Below, in pieces: positions 55,241 through 63,940 of a DNA stretch of 64,000 nucleotides; the stretch's first letter is position 1; each line of letters begins with the position of its first letter. The notes under the pieces were generated by a model. The model was not told the origin of the DNA and searched no databases. It saw only the letters and a list, made by a program, of their open reading frames with translations. The stretch comes from Simplicispira suum (GTDB lineage Bacteria > Pseudomonadota > Gammaproteobacteria > Burkholderiales > Burkholderiaceae_C): the NCBI RefSeq assembly GCF_003008595.1, contig NZ_CP027669.1:1364001-1428000 (forward strand), written 5' to 3'. The position numbers were made by a program, and so were the translations under genes.

Positions 55241-55622
55241 GCTTGCTGCTGACGCGGCGGTCGCACGGTGGACCGCAGCGCGAGGCTTGCGCGCGGCAGC
55301 AGTGCCCGGAAGTACGCTCTGCCCAATCTGCAGCCAATGGCCGCAAGGTCCGCAGCAGTTGCCAAATGCCGCGAAGCCATGGATCTGCCGCCCCAGCAGA
55401 AGCGGGGTGGTCCGCTCGGACGCGCTCTGGCTGTCTCGGGGGCGCGGTGTTGCGCTACACCGTCAGCCTCGCGTCGGCGGGTTTCGTGAGATGGGACCCT
55501 GGCCGCAGTCTCGCGCACGTCGGCGGCCAACGCCTGGCCGTGCGGGCGAAGAAGGCGCCCAGCCTGCCAGGGATGCCGAAGCAGTTCGCCAGGCGCTGGC
55601 AGCGGCCCGATGGCGCAGTTTG
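55241..55622. other. Stretch without convincing gene
   Basis: Open frames exist on both strands because the DNA is GC-rich, but none shows a family pattern, a good start or a ribosome-binding site. It may be a decayed gene. Confidence 0.4.
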
Positions 55623-56210
55623 CTAGCCGCCCAGCAGCTCCTTCTTCACACTTTCCTGGGCGGGACTCTCGCCCAGCCAAATGCGCAGCACGGCGTTGTA
55701 AAAGTCGATGCCAGGCAGGGTTTCACCGATTTTCTTGCCATTGAGCGTGCTGACGGTACCGGTTCCGGGTATCCAGTCGAGGGTGATGATGTCGCCTTTG
55801 ACGACCTTGTCGAGGCTGGCAAACATCTCTCCGAATTTCACGGTCTGGTTGACGACTTTGGCTTTTTCTTCCTTGGTGGAGTTCTTGTTCATCGAGGTGA
55901 TGAACAGCTGCCCGAACTCCTCGCTGTTTATTTCACGCTGAATGGTCAGTGAAACGCGCCTGGGGCCCGCCTCGGCCTGGACCTCGGCCGGAGTCGTTTT
56001 TTTCTCGGGCAAGTACAAGCCGATGGCGTAAAACTTCACAAAGACGATGGCCCGCATGCCGGCGCCGTTGAGCTTGAGCTCCTTGCCGCCGACGGTGGCG
56101 GTGTCGTCTACCTTGACGCCGGAAACGTCCCGGGCCTGGGCCGGCACGGCGAAGGCCAGTGCCAGCAAAGCCAGAGGGGCCCATTTTTTGAATTGCTCGC
56201 CGATACGCAT
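55623..56210 (-). CDS. Chalcone isomerase-like periplasmic protein
   Basis: This 195-residue exported protein has a signal peptide (KWAPLALLALAFAVPAQA) and a chalcone-isomerase-like domain. Typical segments are LKLNGAGMRAIVFVKFYAIGLYLPEK, SLTIQREINSEEFGQLFITSMNKN, LDWIPGTGTVSTLNGK and FYNAVLRIWLGESPAQ. Bacterial members lack proven isomerase activity and probably bind lipids or fatty acids. The neighbour is a chemoreceptor, 50 bases away on the same strand. Whether they are cotranscribed is unclear. Confidence 0.88.
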   Translation of the reverse strand: MRIGEQFKKWAPLALLALAFAVPAQARDVSGVKVDDTATVGGKELKLNGAGMRAIVFVKFYAIGLYLPEKKTTPAEVQAEAGPRRVSLTIQREINSEEFGQLFITSMNKNSTKEEKAKVVNQTVKFGEMFASLDKVVKGDIITLDWIPGTGTVSTLNGKKIGETLPGIDFYNAVLRIWLGESPAQESVKKELLGG

Positions 56211-56260
56211 TGATGGTCTCCAAAGGGGGTCTAGGTGGGAATGTGCCTTGGGTGCAGATG

Positions 56261-57877
56261 CTACGCCTGCGCCCGCTGGTGGCCGATGGAGAGTGCACCG
56301 GGCACAGTAGGCAAGGCCGGCATAGTCGCTGCGTTCCCCAACTTGAACACGCTGATCGCTTGCGACAGATGGTCGGCCTCGTTGTGCATGGCTTGCGCGG
56401 CACTGGCTGCCTCTTCCACCATGGCCGCGTTCTGCTGGGTCACCTCGTCCATGCGTTCGATGGACTGGTTGACGCGCGCGATCCCCACCCCTTGCTCCCG
56501 GTTGGCCAAGGCGATCTCCGCCATGATGGTGGTCACGCGTTTGACGCTGTCCACCACTTCGGTCATCGTGGTGCCGGCCTGGTTGACCAGGCGACTGCCG
56601 GCTTCGACGCTGGCGACGGAGTCGTCGATCAGGGCCTTGATTTCCTTGGCAGCCGTGGCCGAGCGCTGCGCCAGGCTGCGTACCTCGGAAGCCACCACGG
56701 CAAAACCCCGTCCTTGCTCGCCCGCGCGGGCGGCTTCGACAGCGGCATTGAGCGCGAGAATATTGGTCTGGAAGGCGATGCCGTCGATGACGCCAATGAT
56801 GTCGGCGATCTTCTTGGAAGATGCGTGGATCGAGCCCATGGTCTCGACCACCTGAGAAACCACAGCGCCGCCCCGAACAGCGACGCTGGACGCCGAAGCC
56901 GCCAATGCGTTGGCTTCTTGCGTGCTTTCGGCATTTTGCTGGGCAATGGCGGTCAGGTCGTGCATGGAGGCGTTGGTGTCCTGCAGCGCCTGGCCTTGCT
57001 CCACCGTGCGGTCGTTGAGCTGGTGGTTGCCGGCGGCAATTTCCTGCGCGGTCGACGCAATGACATGGGTGCTGGAGCGCACGTCGCCCACCAACTGGCG
57101 CAGGCTGTCGTTCATGTCCTTGAGCCCGCTCATCATCTGCCCCACTTCATCCTGGCTGCGCGCCACGATGCTGCTGGTCAGGTCACCTGCAGCCACCCGC
57201 TGAATCACCCGCATGGCGTCGCGCAGGGGCCCCACGATGCTGCGCGTGACCAGAAAACCCACTACAGCGCATGCCACTGCGGCGGCCACCGCCAGCGCCA
57301 GGATGAGCAGCTTGGTCTGTTTGGCGATTTGCGAAGAATTGTCTCCGGCGCTCTCCATCTGTCCGTTCTGATGGGCGACGAAGGCGTCCAGCGCGGCAAA
57401 GTACTTCTTTTGCAGCGGGCGCATGGAGAACAGGTACTTCAGCTGGGCTTCGTCTTTGAGGTCTTTGCTGACCAACGCCACAAAGGACTGCTGCAAGGGA
57501 AGAAATTTGTTCCGAATTTCGGTTATTGCCGTGAGCAGTTCGCGCCCTTTTTCGTCGGTGATGATTTTGTCGAGCGTAGCGATGGATTCGCTGTTGGCAA
57601 TGCTGAATTTTTCGATCGCCTCAAGCTCCGCCTTGATCTGCCCTGGGTCCGACATGATCAGGATGCCCAGCATGCTGCGCGATATTTCGTTGATCTGCGC
57701 CTTGATGTTGTTGGCAACGGCGGTCTTGGGATAGCGGTCTTTGATGATCAGATCGAATTCGCCATTGAGGTCGCCGATGCGCACATACGCCAGACCTGCC
57801 AGCAATGCCATCAATGAAATCACGAGCGTAAAGCTCAGCGTCAGACGCTTTCCGAGGCTCATTCCCGAGACGGTCAT
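56261..57877 (-). CDS. Methyl-accepting chemotaxis protein
   Basis: This 538-residue receptor has a membrane segment at about 12-32 and a periplasmic four-helix-bundle sensor of about 155 residues. A second membrane segment near 190-212 ([19 protein letters not shown]) leads to a HAMP domain and a long signalling coiled coil. The hairpin tip is read in [37 protein letters not shown]. No C-terminal CheR-binding pentapeptide is seen. The ligand is unknown; four-helix-bundle sensors often bind amino or organic acids. It stands alone without che genes. Confidence 0.93.
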   Translation of the reverse strand: MTVSGMSLGKRLTLSFTLVISLMALLAGLAYVRIGDLNGEFDLIIKDRYPKTAVANNIKAQINEISRSMLGILIMSDPGQIKAELEAIEKFSIANSESIATLDKIITDEKGRELLTAITEIRNKFLPLQQSFVALVSKDLKDEAQLKYLFSMRPLQKKYFAALDAFVAHQNGQMESAGDNSSQIAKQTKLLILALAVAAAVACAVVGFLVTRSIVGPLRDAMRVIQRVAAGDLTSSIVARSQDEVGQMMSGLKDMNDSLRQLVGDVRSSTHVIASTAQEIAAGNHQLNDRTVEQGQALQDTNASMHDLTAIAQQNAESTQEANALAASASSVAVRGGAVVSQVVETMGSIHASSKKIADIIGVIDGIAFQTNILALNAAVEAARAGEQGRGFAVVASEVRSLAQRSATAAKEIKALIDDSVASVEAGSRLVNQAGTTMTEVVDSVKRVTTIMAEIALANREQGVGIARVNQSIERMDEVTQQNAAMVEEAASAAQAMHNEADHLSQAISVFKLGNAATMPALPTVPGALSIGHQRAQA

Positions 57878-58073
57878 CTTGTATTCCTGTACATCAATTT
57901 TCCGACACCCGCATCCCCGCTCAGCATGGTACTTCAGGACCTCGTACGATTTGAAACAATTTGAGGGTCCGCCGACCTGAACCCCATTTGAAGGTGTTTG
58001 GCGGGCACCCCGACTGGGAGAATGCGTGATGCTGCGCCAGATCCGGGAAGTGGTGGTGCGCTGCCAAAAGCCG

Positions 58074-58103
58074 TTGACAAATCTAATTGTCTGGTTTTAT
58101 AGT
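58074..58103 (+). promoter_or_regulatory. Promoter of the arsR-type gene
   Basis: TTGACA at 58074-58079 and TATAGT at 58098-58103 are separated by 18 bases, directly before the start codon at 58111. The very short leader leaves the regulator room to bind over the promoter. Confidence 0.6.
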
Positions 58104-58110
58104 TTTGACG

Positions 58111-58437
58111 ATGACGGACTTTGCACACACGGCGCGCGCACTTTCGGCTCTCGGACACGAGGCGCGTTTGTCCATCTTTCATCTGCTCGTGAGGGCCGGC
58201 GATGAAGGCCTGAACGTGGGTGACATGGGCGCCCATCTGGGCATTCCACCCACTACGCTGGGCCATCACCTTTCGACGTTGGTTGGCGTCGATCTGGTTC
58301 AACAAGAGCGCCGTGGACGGGAAGTCATCAACCGTGTGAACTACCAGCAGATGAAAGACTTGGTCGATTTCTTGACGTCGGAGTGCTGTGCGGGTGTCAG
58401 CGCCCCGAAAAAGGACCTCGCCGCCCGTTCTGCCTGA
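58111..58437 (+). CDS. ArsR-family transcriptional regulator
   Basis: This small winged-helix repressor has 108 residues. ALSALGHEARLSIFHLLV and LNVGDMGAHLGIPPTTLGHHLSTLVGVDLV form the DNA-binding part. The usual arsenic site ELCVCDL is absent; instead a vicinal cysteine pair lies near the C terminus (ECCAG, residues 91-95), which could bind a thiophilic metalloid or a persulfide. It is upstream of a membrane permease gene on the same strand, 59 bases apart, and probably controls it. Confidence 0.85.
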   Translation: MTDFAHTARALSALGHEARLSIFHLLVRAGDEGLNVGDMGAHLGIPPTTLGHHLSTLVGVDLVQQERRGREVINRVNYQQMKDLVDFLTSECCAGVSAPKKDLAARSA

Positions 58438-58496
58438 CGGCAAGTGATTGCCCATATTTTTTTGCCTTTCATATCTATTTAGCTAGAAAGTTAGTT

Positions 58497-59558
58497 ATGA
58501 ATACATCCAATATCGAAAAACGCCTTGAGCCGTCTTGGCTGACCAGCGGGGCGATTGCGGCCTGGCGGCGCGAGCGGGTGTGGCTGCTCAGCCTGACCAT
58601 TCTGGCTGCGCTCTTTGTATGGATACCGGCGCAAGGCATGGCCACAGCCATCTTCACGCTCGGCAACGTGGCTGGCATTGCACCGTATCTGCTGCTGTCC
58701 ATCGGTCTTGCCGCCTACGCAGGAGCCACCGGCGCAGACAGTCTGATCGCGCGAGCGTTCACGGGGTCCCCCGCCAAAATGATCGTTTTGGCGGCACTGG
58801 CAGGCAGCCTGTCACCGTTCTGTTCCTGCGGCGTGATCCCCCTCATCGCCGCCCTACTGACGATGGGTGTGCCTCTTTCAGCCGTCATGGCCTTTTGGCT
58901 GGCCTCGCCGATCATGGATCCTTCGATGTTCGTCCTCACTGCAGGCGTGTTGGGCACCGAGTTCGCCGTTGCCAAGACCCTCGCTGCAATTGGCATCGGC
59001 ATGCTCGGCGGCGCAGTCACCTACGCAATGATGCGAGCGGGCAGGCTGTCCGACCCTCTGAGGCCCGGCATCGGCAATGGCGGGTGTGGCGGCGCCAAGG
59101 TGCGCGTCCCCAAGGAAGTGGTCTGGCGTTTCTGGACCGAAGGGCCGCGCCTGCAGAAGTTCGGGCGCGAAGCGCTCAAAACCACGCTGTTCCTGGTCAA
59201 GTGGCTGACCCTGGCATTCATTCTGGAGAGTCTGATGCTGGCGTACATGCCCGCAAGCTGGGTGGGCAGTGCAGTGGGCGGGACGGGCATGGGCTCGATC
59301 GCCATTGCCACGCTCGTCGGCATTCCGGCCTATTTGAATGGGTATGCCGCCATGCCGCTGGTCGCCGGGCTCATGAGCCAGGGAATGGACGGTGGCGCGG
59401 GGATGGCCTTTTTGGTTGGAGGCGGGGTGACGTCCTTGCCCGCTGCGGTTGCCGTCTTCGCATTGGTCAAGCGTCCCGTCTTTGCGCTGTACATGGGTTT
59501 GTCATTGAGCGGCGCCTTCTTGGCCGGCGTGCTCTTTCAGCTCTGGCTCCAGATCTGA
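58497..59558 (+). CDS. YraQ/ArsP-type membrane permease (DUF318)
   Basis: This 353-residue protein has eight or more membrane segments in two similar halves, as in the permease family that includes the organoarsenical exporter ArsP. The signature cysteines are in LSPFCSCGVIPLIAAL, residues 106-121; the second half has GIPAYLNGYAAMPLV and GMAFLVGGGVTSLPA. A cytoplasmic loop contains CGGAKVRVPK. Known relatives export trivalent organoarsenicals, but others are linked to sulfur compounds, so the substrate is open. Co-location with an ArsR-type regulator carrying a cysteine pair supports a soft-metal or metalloid role. Confidence 0.85.
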   Translation: MNTSNIEKRLEPSWLTSGAIAAWRRERVWLLSLTILAALFVWIPAQGMATAIFTLGNVAGIAPYLLLSIGLAAYAGATGADSLIARAFTGSPAKMIVLAALAGSLSPFCSCGVIPLIAALLTMGVPLSAVMAFWLASPIMDPSMFVLTAGVLGTEFAVAKTLAAIGIGMLGGAVTYAMMRAGRLSDPLRPGIGNGGCGGAKVRVPKEVVWRFWTEGPRLQKFGREALKTTLFLVKWLTLAFILESLMLAYMPASWVGSAVGGTGMGSIAIATLVGIPAYLNGYAAMPLVAGLMSQGMDGGAGMAFLVGGGVTSLPAAVAVFALVKRPVFALYMGLSLSGAFLAGVLFQLWLQI

Positions 59559-59633
59559 AGCGGGCGAACAATGCAAAGGCTGCCGCCCTTGCGTCACGAA
59601 GGTCAGCCGACAATTTTCCCCAACAGCCGCCCA

Positions 59634-60326
59634 TCACCCTCGCCGCAGCACAATGCCCGCAAACCGCGCCCCCAGCCGTTCCACCTGCCCGGCGGTCAGC
59701 GCCCAGGTGGCCACGCCCGGCGCGCGGCATTCCTGCAGCGCCCAGTGCGCCACGCCCGCATCGGCCAGCGTGTCGGCCAGGGCAAACAAATCATCCGTGC
59801 TGAACAGGCCCGCGTCCCAGGTGGTGCGGCATTCGTAGGCGACGCCGCTGGCGAGCAGGTGGCGCAGCGATTCGAAGGCTTTGGCACCGCTGCCGGGGGT
59901 GCGCGTGATGGCGTCGTAGGCGTGCAGCGGGCCTTTGATGTCCAGGCCCACCCAGTCGAGCAGCGGCAGCAGCGCGTGCAGGCGCTCGGGGTACATGCCG
60001 CCGGTGTGCAGCGCGGTTTGAAAGCCCAGGGCGCGCACCTCGGCCAGCGCGGCGGGCAAGCCGGCTTGCAGCGTGGGTTCGCCACCGGAGAAGACAACGC
60101 CGTCAAGCAGGCCCTGGCGGCTGTTGAGAAACGCCAGCACCTCGGGCCAGGGCACGGCAGCGGGGGTGGTAGCGTCCAGCAGTTCGGGGTTGTGGCAGTA
60201 GCCGCAGCGCCAGGGGCAACCCTGGCCATAGAGCACGGCAGCCAGGCGGCCGGGGAAGTCGATGCTGGTGAGCGGCGTCATGCCGCCCACGCGCAAGCGG
60301 GAGGCTGGGATGGGACTTGCGTTCAT
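59634..60326 (-). CDS. nrdG: Anaerobic ribonucleotide reductase activating protein
   Basis: NrdG is the radical SAM enzyme that installs the glycyl radical on NrdD. The 230-residue protein starts MNASPIPASRLRVGG and has the cluster motif CPWRCGYC in GQGCPWRCGYCHNPELL. The SAM-binding segments FSGGEPTLQ and LDIKGP follow. The frame is open upstream, but that part shows no family likeness. It lies downstream of the two nrdD parts on the same strand, separated by 367 bases, and needs oxygen-free conditions to work. Confidence 0.92.
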   Translation of the reverse strand: MNASPIPASRLRVGGMTPLTSIDFPGRLAAVLYGQGCPWRCGYCHNPELLDATTPAAVPWPEVLAFLNSRQGLLDGVVFSGGEPTLQAGLPAALAEVRALGFQTALHTGGMYPERLHALLPLLDWVGLDIKGPLHAYDAITRTPGSGAKAFESLRHLLASGVAYECRTTWDAGLFSTDDLFALADTLADAGVAHWALQECRAPGVATWALTAGQVERLGARFAGIVLRRG

Positions 60327-60693
60327 GGTGGGAGTGGGATCCATAGGCCAGTGCGCTGAGCTCGCCCGACCCGTAACAAAAGGGCGCGACCCAAGCGCGG
60401 GGCACCGCGCAAGAGCCGCCCAGCGACCGGATGGGAGATGGCAGCAAGCTCCCCGAGTGATGGGGGCCGCCTGCACAAAGCAGGCCTACGCAGCGTGTTG
60501 CCAGTGCACCCATGGAGCGGGCTTTGCCCGGCCACCGGGTGCGTCCCCTCCCGCAGGAGAGGGGGAAGGCGCGCAGCGCCGCAGGGGTGCTATTCGGTTT
60601 CTCAATCAATCGAGTACGCGAAGGCGAAGCGCAGACAGTACAGGCGTACGACAAGCGAAGCCGACAAAGTAATCGTTTGATTTAGAAATGGAA
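60327..60693. other. Intergenic stretch between nrdD tail gene and nrdG
   Basis: No gene is recognised. CCCCTCCCGCAGGAGAGGGG at about 60544 is part of a hairpin, and several GCGCAGCGCCGC-type short palindromes follow. The region may contain a repetitive extragenic element. Confidence 0.4.
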
Positions 60694-60870
60694 TTACTTC
60701 TCCTCGAAGAATTGGCGCTCCTGGTGCTCTCCCTGCTTACCGATGTTGAAACTGGCGACCGGACGGTGGTAGCCCATCACGCGGGTCCAGACTTCGCAGG
60801 GCTGGCGCTCGGCGTCGGTCAGTTGCACGTCGGACAGGGCCTGGTGTTCGGTGGTGGAAAAATGGCTCAT
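60694..60870 (-). CDS. nrdD: Glycyl-radical segment of anaerobic ribonucleotide reductase (separate gene)
   Basis: This short gene encodes 58 residues that match the very C-terminal end of class III ribonucleotide reductase. CEVWTRVMGYHRPV contains the RVxGY loop whose glycine carries the radical, and FNIGKQGEHQERQFF matches the FNxGKQxE end of NrdD. The start at 60870 has AAGGAGAA before it, and the protein ends in EEK. The nrdD core at 61044-63062 stops just after its zinc site and lacks this loop. The two proteins together are the length of a normal NrdD. Confidence 0.85.
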   Translation of the reverse strand: MSHFSTTEHQALSDVQLTDAERQPCEVWTRVMGYHRPVASFNIGKQGEHQERQFFEEK

Positions 60871-60964
60871 GGATGTTCTCCTTCAGGGTGAAAAGGGGGC
60901 ATGCCGCAGCCTGTGCTACGCCGCCCGGGGGCAACGGAGGGGCAAGGCTCCACCGTTGATTTAC

Positions 60965-61030
60965 TACTTGATTAATAGCTGCTTGCGCTTTATGGATAAG
61001 CGCTAGAGGCCAATTTGACTCATATTTTTT
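60965..61030 (+). repeat. Dispersed hairpin repeat, copy H (between the two nrdD parts)
   Basis: GATTAATAGCTGCTTGCGC, then TATGGATAAGCGCTAGAGGC and AATTTGACTCATATTTTTT match the consensus well. It occupies the gap at which nrdD is split. Confidence 0.85.
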
Positions 61031-61043
61031 GCGGTGATGCGTG

Positions 61044-63062
61044 TCACGCCGCCAGTGCGGCCCGCTTGGTCTGCAGGCGCTCTTCGTCGCAGGTGGGGCA
61101 GAACTTGTGCTCACCCGCCAGATAACCGTGCGTGGGGCAGATGGAGAACGTGGGCGTGACCGTGATGTAGGGCAAGCGAAAGCGCGTGAGCGAGCGTTTG
61201 ACGAGGTCGCGGCAGGCGGCGCCGCTCGACAGCCGCTCGCCCATGTACAGGTGCAGCACGGTGCCGCCGGTGTATTTGCTCTGCAGCACCTCCTGGCGCG
61301 CCAGGGCCTCGAAGGGGTCGTCCGTCCAGCCCACGGGCAGTTGCGAGGAGTTGGTGTAGTACGGCTTGTCCGCCGTGCCCGCCTGCACGATGGCGGGCCA
61401 GCGCTTTTTATCCTCTTTGGCAAAGCGGTAGGTGGTGCCTTCGGCGGGGGTGGCCTCCAGGTTGTAGAGGTGGCCGGTTTCTTCCTGGAACTGCGTCATG
61501 CGCTCGCGCACATGGTCGAGCAGGCGCACGGCAAACTGGTGGCCGCGCTCGCTGGTGATGTCGTGCGCGTCGCCGGTGAAGTTGCGCACCATCTCGTTGA
61601 TGCCGTTCACGCCCAACGTGCTGAAGTGGTTGCGCAGCGTGCCCAGGTAGCGCTTGGTGTACGGAAACAGGCCCTGGTCCATGAGCCGCTGAATGAGCTT
61701 GCGCTTGGTCTCCAGGCTCTGCTTGCCCAATTCGAGCAGGCGGTCGAGCGCGGCCAGCAGTGCGGGCTCGTTGCCTGCATGCAGATAGCCCAGCCGCGCG
61801 CAGTTGATGGTGACCACGCCCAGGCTGCCGGTCTGCTCGGCGCTGCCAAACAGGCCGTTGCCGCGCTTCAAAAGCTCGCGCAAGTCGAGCTGCAGGCGGC
61901 AGCACATCGAGCGCACCATGTTGGGCTCCAGCTCGGAGTTGATGAAGTTCTGGAAGTACGGCAGGCCGTACTTGGCCGTCATTTCAAACAGCAACTGTGC
62001 GTTCTCGCTCTCCCACGGAAAATCCTTGGTGATGTTGTAGGTGGGAATCGGAAAGGTGAACACGCGGCCCTTGGCGTCGCCCGTGGTCATGACGTCGATG
62101 TAGGCGCGGTTGATGAGGTCCATCTCGGCCTGCAGCTCGCCGTAGCAAAACGGCATTTCCTTGCCCGCAATCACCGGCACCTGCTCGCGCAGGTCGTCGG
62201 GGCAGATCCAGTCGAAGGTGAGGTTGGTGAACGGCGTCTGCGTGCCCCAGCGCGACGGCACGTTGAGGTTGTAGACCAGCTCCTGAATGCACTGGCGCAC
62301 GCTGGCGTAATCCATGGCATCCACCCGCACATAGGGCGCCATGTAGGTGTCGAACGATGAGAACGCCTGCGCACCGGCCCATTCATTTTGCAGCGTGCCC
62401 AGAAAATTCACGATCTGCCCCACGGCGGAACTCATGTGCTTGGGTGGCCCCGCCTCGACCTTGCCGGGCACGCCGTTCAGGCCTTCGTTCAAAAGCGTGC
62501 GCAGCGACCAGCCCGCGCAATAGCCGCTGAGCATGTCGAGGTCGTGGATGTGGATGTCGCCACTGCGGTGCGCCTCGCCAATCTCGGGCGTGTAGACATG
62601 CGAGAGCCAGTAGTTGGCCGTGACCTTGCCCGCCACGTTCAGGATCAGGCCGCCGAGCGAGTAGCCCTGGTTGGCGTTGGCGTTCACGCGCCAGTCGGCG
62701 CGGGTGAGGTACTCGTTGATGGAGCTTTCCACGTTCACCAGCGTCTGGTGGTCGGCACGCAGGGTGGCGTGGCGGTCTCGGTAGGCGATGTAGGCGCGCG
62801 CCGTGGCCAGGTGGTTGGCGGCGATCAGGGTCTGCTCGACCACGTCCTGGATCTGCTCGATGCCTGGCGCCTCGCCATGGAAGCGGTGGATCAGCACCTT
62901 GCCCACCTGTGCAGCCAACAGGGCGGCTTCGTCGACCGCAAATTCGCCGGTGGCGGCACCTGCGCGCTCGATGGCCGAGCGGATCTTGCGGGCGTCAAAA
63001 GGGGCGCGCTCTGCGCTGCGCTTGATGACCTCGCGGGGCAAGGTGGCGACTGTGGCTTCCAT
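61044..63062 (-). CDS. nrdD: Anaerobic ribonucleoside-triphosphate reductase, catalytic core
   Basis: NrdD makes deoxyribonucleotides without oxygen. The 672-residue protein begins with an ATP-cone (VIKRSAERAPFDARKIRSAIERAG, about residues 12-100) for allosteric control. The barrel follows, with GDIHIHDLDM, PSRWGTQTPFTNLTFDW and the cysteine region RSMCCRLQLDLREL. Its end holds the zinc site CPTHGYLAGEHKFCPTC and stops at RAALAA, before the glycyl-radical loop, which a separate 58-codon gene supplies. The start at 63062 follows a leader with two NrdR-like boxes. Confidence 0.94.
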   Translation of the reverse strand: MEATVATLPREVIKRSAERAPFDARKIRSAIERAGAATGEFAVDEAALLAAQVGKVLIHRFHGEAPGIEQIQDVVEQTLIAANHLATARAYIAYRDRHATLRADHQTLVNVESSINEYLTRADWRVNANANQGYSLGGLILNVAGKVTANYWLSHVYTPEIGEAHRSGDIHIHDLDMLSGYCAGWSLRTLLNEGLNGVPGKVEAGPPKHMSSAVGQIVNFLGTLQNEWAGAQAFSSFDTYMAPYVRVDAMDYASVRQCIQELVYNLNVPSRWGTQTPFTNLTFDWICPDDLREQVPVIAGKEMPFCYGELQAEMDLINRAYIDVMTTGDAKGRVFTFPIPTYNITKDFPWESENAQLLFEMTAKYGLPYFQNFINSELEPNMVRSMCCRLQLDLRELLKRGNGLFGSAEQTGSLGVVTINCARLGYLHAGNEPALLAALDRLLELGKQSLETKRKLIQRLMDQGLFPYTKRYLGTLRNHFSTLGVNGINEMVRNFTGDAHDITSERGHQFAVRLLDHVRERMTQFQEETGHLYNLEATPAEGTTYRFAKEDKKRWPAIVQAGTADKPYYTNSSQLPVGWTDDPFEALARQEVLQSKYTGGTVLHLYMGERLSSGAACRDLVKRSLTRFRLPYITVTPTFSICPTHGYLAGEHKFCPTCDEERLQTKRAALAA

Positions 63063-63090
63063 GGGTATCTCCGTTGCGATATCGTTCAAA

Positions 63091-63137
63091 ACACTACCTA
63101 TAGCTGTGTATTTGATTTCAAACACTATAGATAGTTA
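63091..63137. promoter_or_regulatory. Tandem NrdR-like boxes upstream of nrdD
   Basis: ACACTATAGATAGTTA (63122-63137) matches the NrdR box ACACWATATATWGWGT at 13 of 16 positions. A weaker box ACACTACCTATAG starts at 63091. The 31-base distance is three helix turns, as usual for paired NrdR boxes. NrdR represses reductase genes when dATP is plentiful. Confidence 0.65.
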
Positions 63138-63343
63138 TTGATTCAACACAAAATGGAACGGCGCAACACAGCATTCAGCTCTTGCCCCGAAGGAGTTGCG
63201 CAACTCCTGTTCCAGATCAACCCGAGCGCTCGGTTCGTGTGTAGCTTGGCGACGAGAACGAATTTGCGTGCATTCAAGCGCACCGCATCGTTCCAAGGTG
63301 GCTTCGCCCTCCCGGTCTTTCCTTTATGCAAGGAAGCGCGCTC

Positions 63344-63754
63344 ATGAACATCGATAAATTCAAAGACCAGCATGTGCAAATCCTGCAAAAGCTGTCCATC
63401 CTGCGCGAGCTGACCCACGGGGGCGTCATTCAGAACGCCACGCAGATTGCGCGAAGCATCATGGACATGAGCAGCACCATCAAACTGCATCTCGCGGCCG
63501 AAGATATGGCGCTGTACCCGGCGCTGCAGCGCAGCGGCAATGCCGAATTAACGGCGATGTCCAACCAGTTGCAGAAAGACATGGGCGCCATCGCAGCGGC
63601 CTATGAGGCCTTTGCCAGGCAATGGAGCCAAGCAGAGCATTTGCGAAACGACGAGGCAGGGTTCCGCCGTGATGCCAACGAGGTATTGCGCACCTTGCAC
63701 CAACGCGTGCAAAGGGAAAACACAGATTTCTATCCCCGCATAGAAGCTCTGTGA
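63344..63754 (+). CDS. Hemerythrin-like (HHE) protein
   Basis: This 136-residue four-helix protein has the di-iron ligand pattern of the HHE cation-binding family: histidines in FKDQHVQILQ and RELTHGG, HLAAEDMALYPAL, and LHQRVQRENTDFYPRI. Such small proteins bind oxygen or handle nitric oxide and iron. The start at 63344 has AGGAAG ten bases upstream; an ATG six codons earlier is possible. It is divergent from nrdD with about 280 bases between, so a shared response to oxygen status is plausible but not shown. Confidence 0.85.
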   Translation: MNIDKFKDQHVQILQKLSILRELTHGGVIQNATQIARSIMDMSSTIKLHLAAEDMALYPALQRSGNAELTAMSNQLQKDMGAIAAAYEAFARQWSQAEHLRNDEAGFRRDANEVLRTLHQRVQRENTDFYPRIEAL

Positions 63755-63940
63755 TCGTCGGCTGCGGGCGCTGCGCAGCCAATCCCTGATGGCCAGTCCG
63801 CGTTTTGGCCATTCGCCGCACACAAGTGCTCTTGCCATCCTGCACTGGCGCGTCAGCGGCCCCCTCTCAGGGCGGACCCAGCCGCTGCACCAAGACCTGC
63901 TCCTGTGTACAGGCAAGCCAACAGCGCGCCTGGGGCACCA

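Noticed and set aside
55234..55680. Arg/Ala-rich open frames on both strands between the repeat and the chalcone-isomerase gene
   Set aside because: There is no good start, no ribosome-binding site and no family likeness; the minus-strand frame also overlaps the start of a real gene's 3' end.
63105..63150. FNR/Anr-type site before nrdD (TTGATTTCAA, TTGATTCAAC)
   Set aside because: The required TTGAT-N4-ATCAA spacing is not met on either half-site; NrdR boxes explain the region better.
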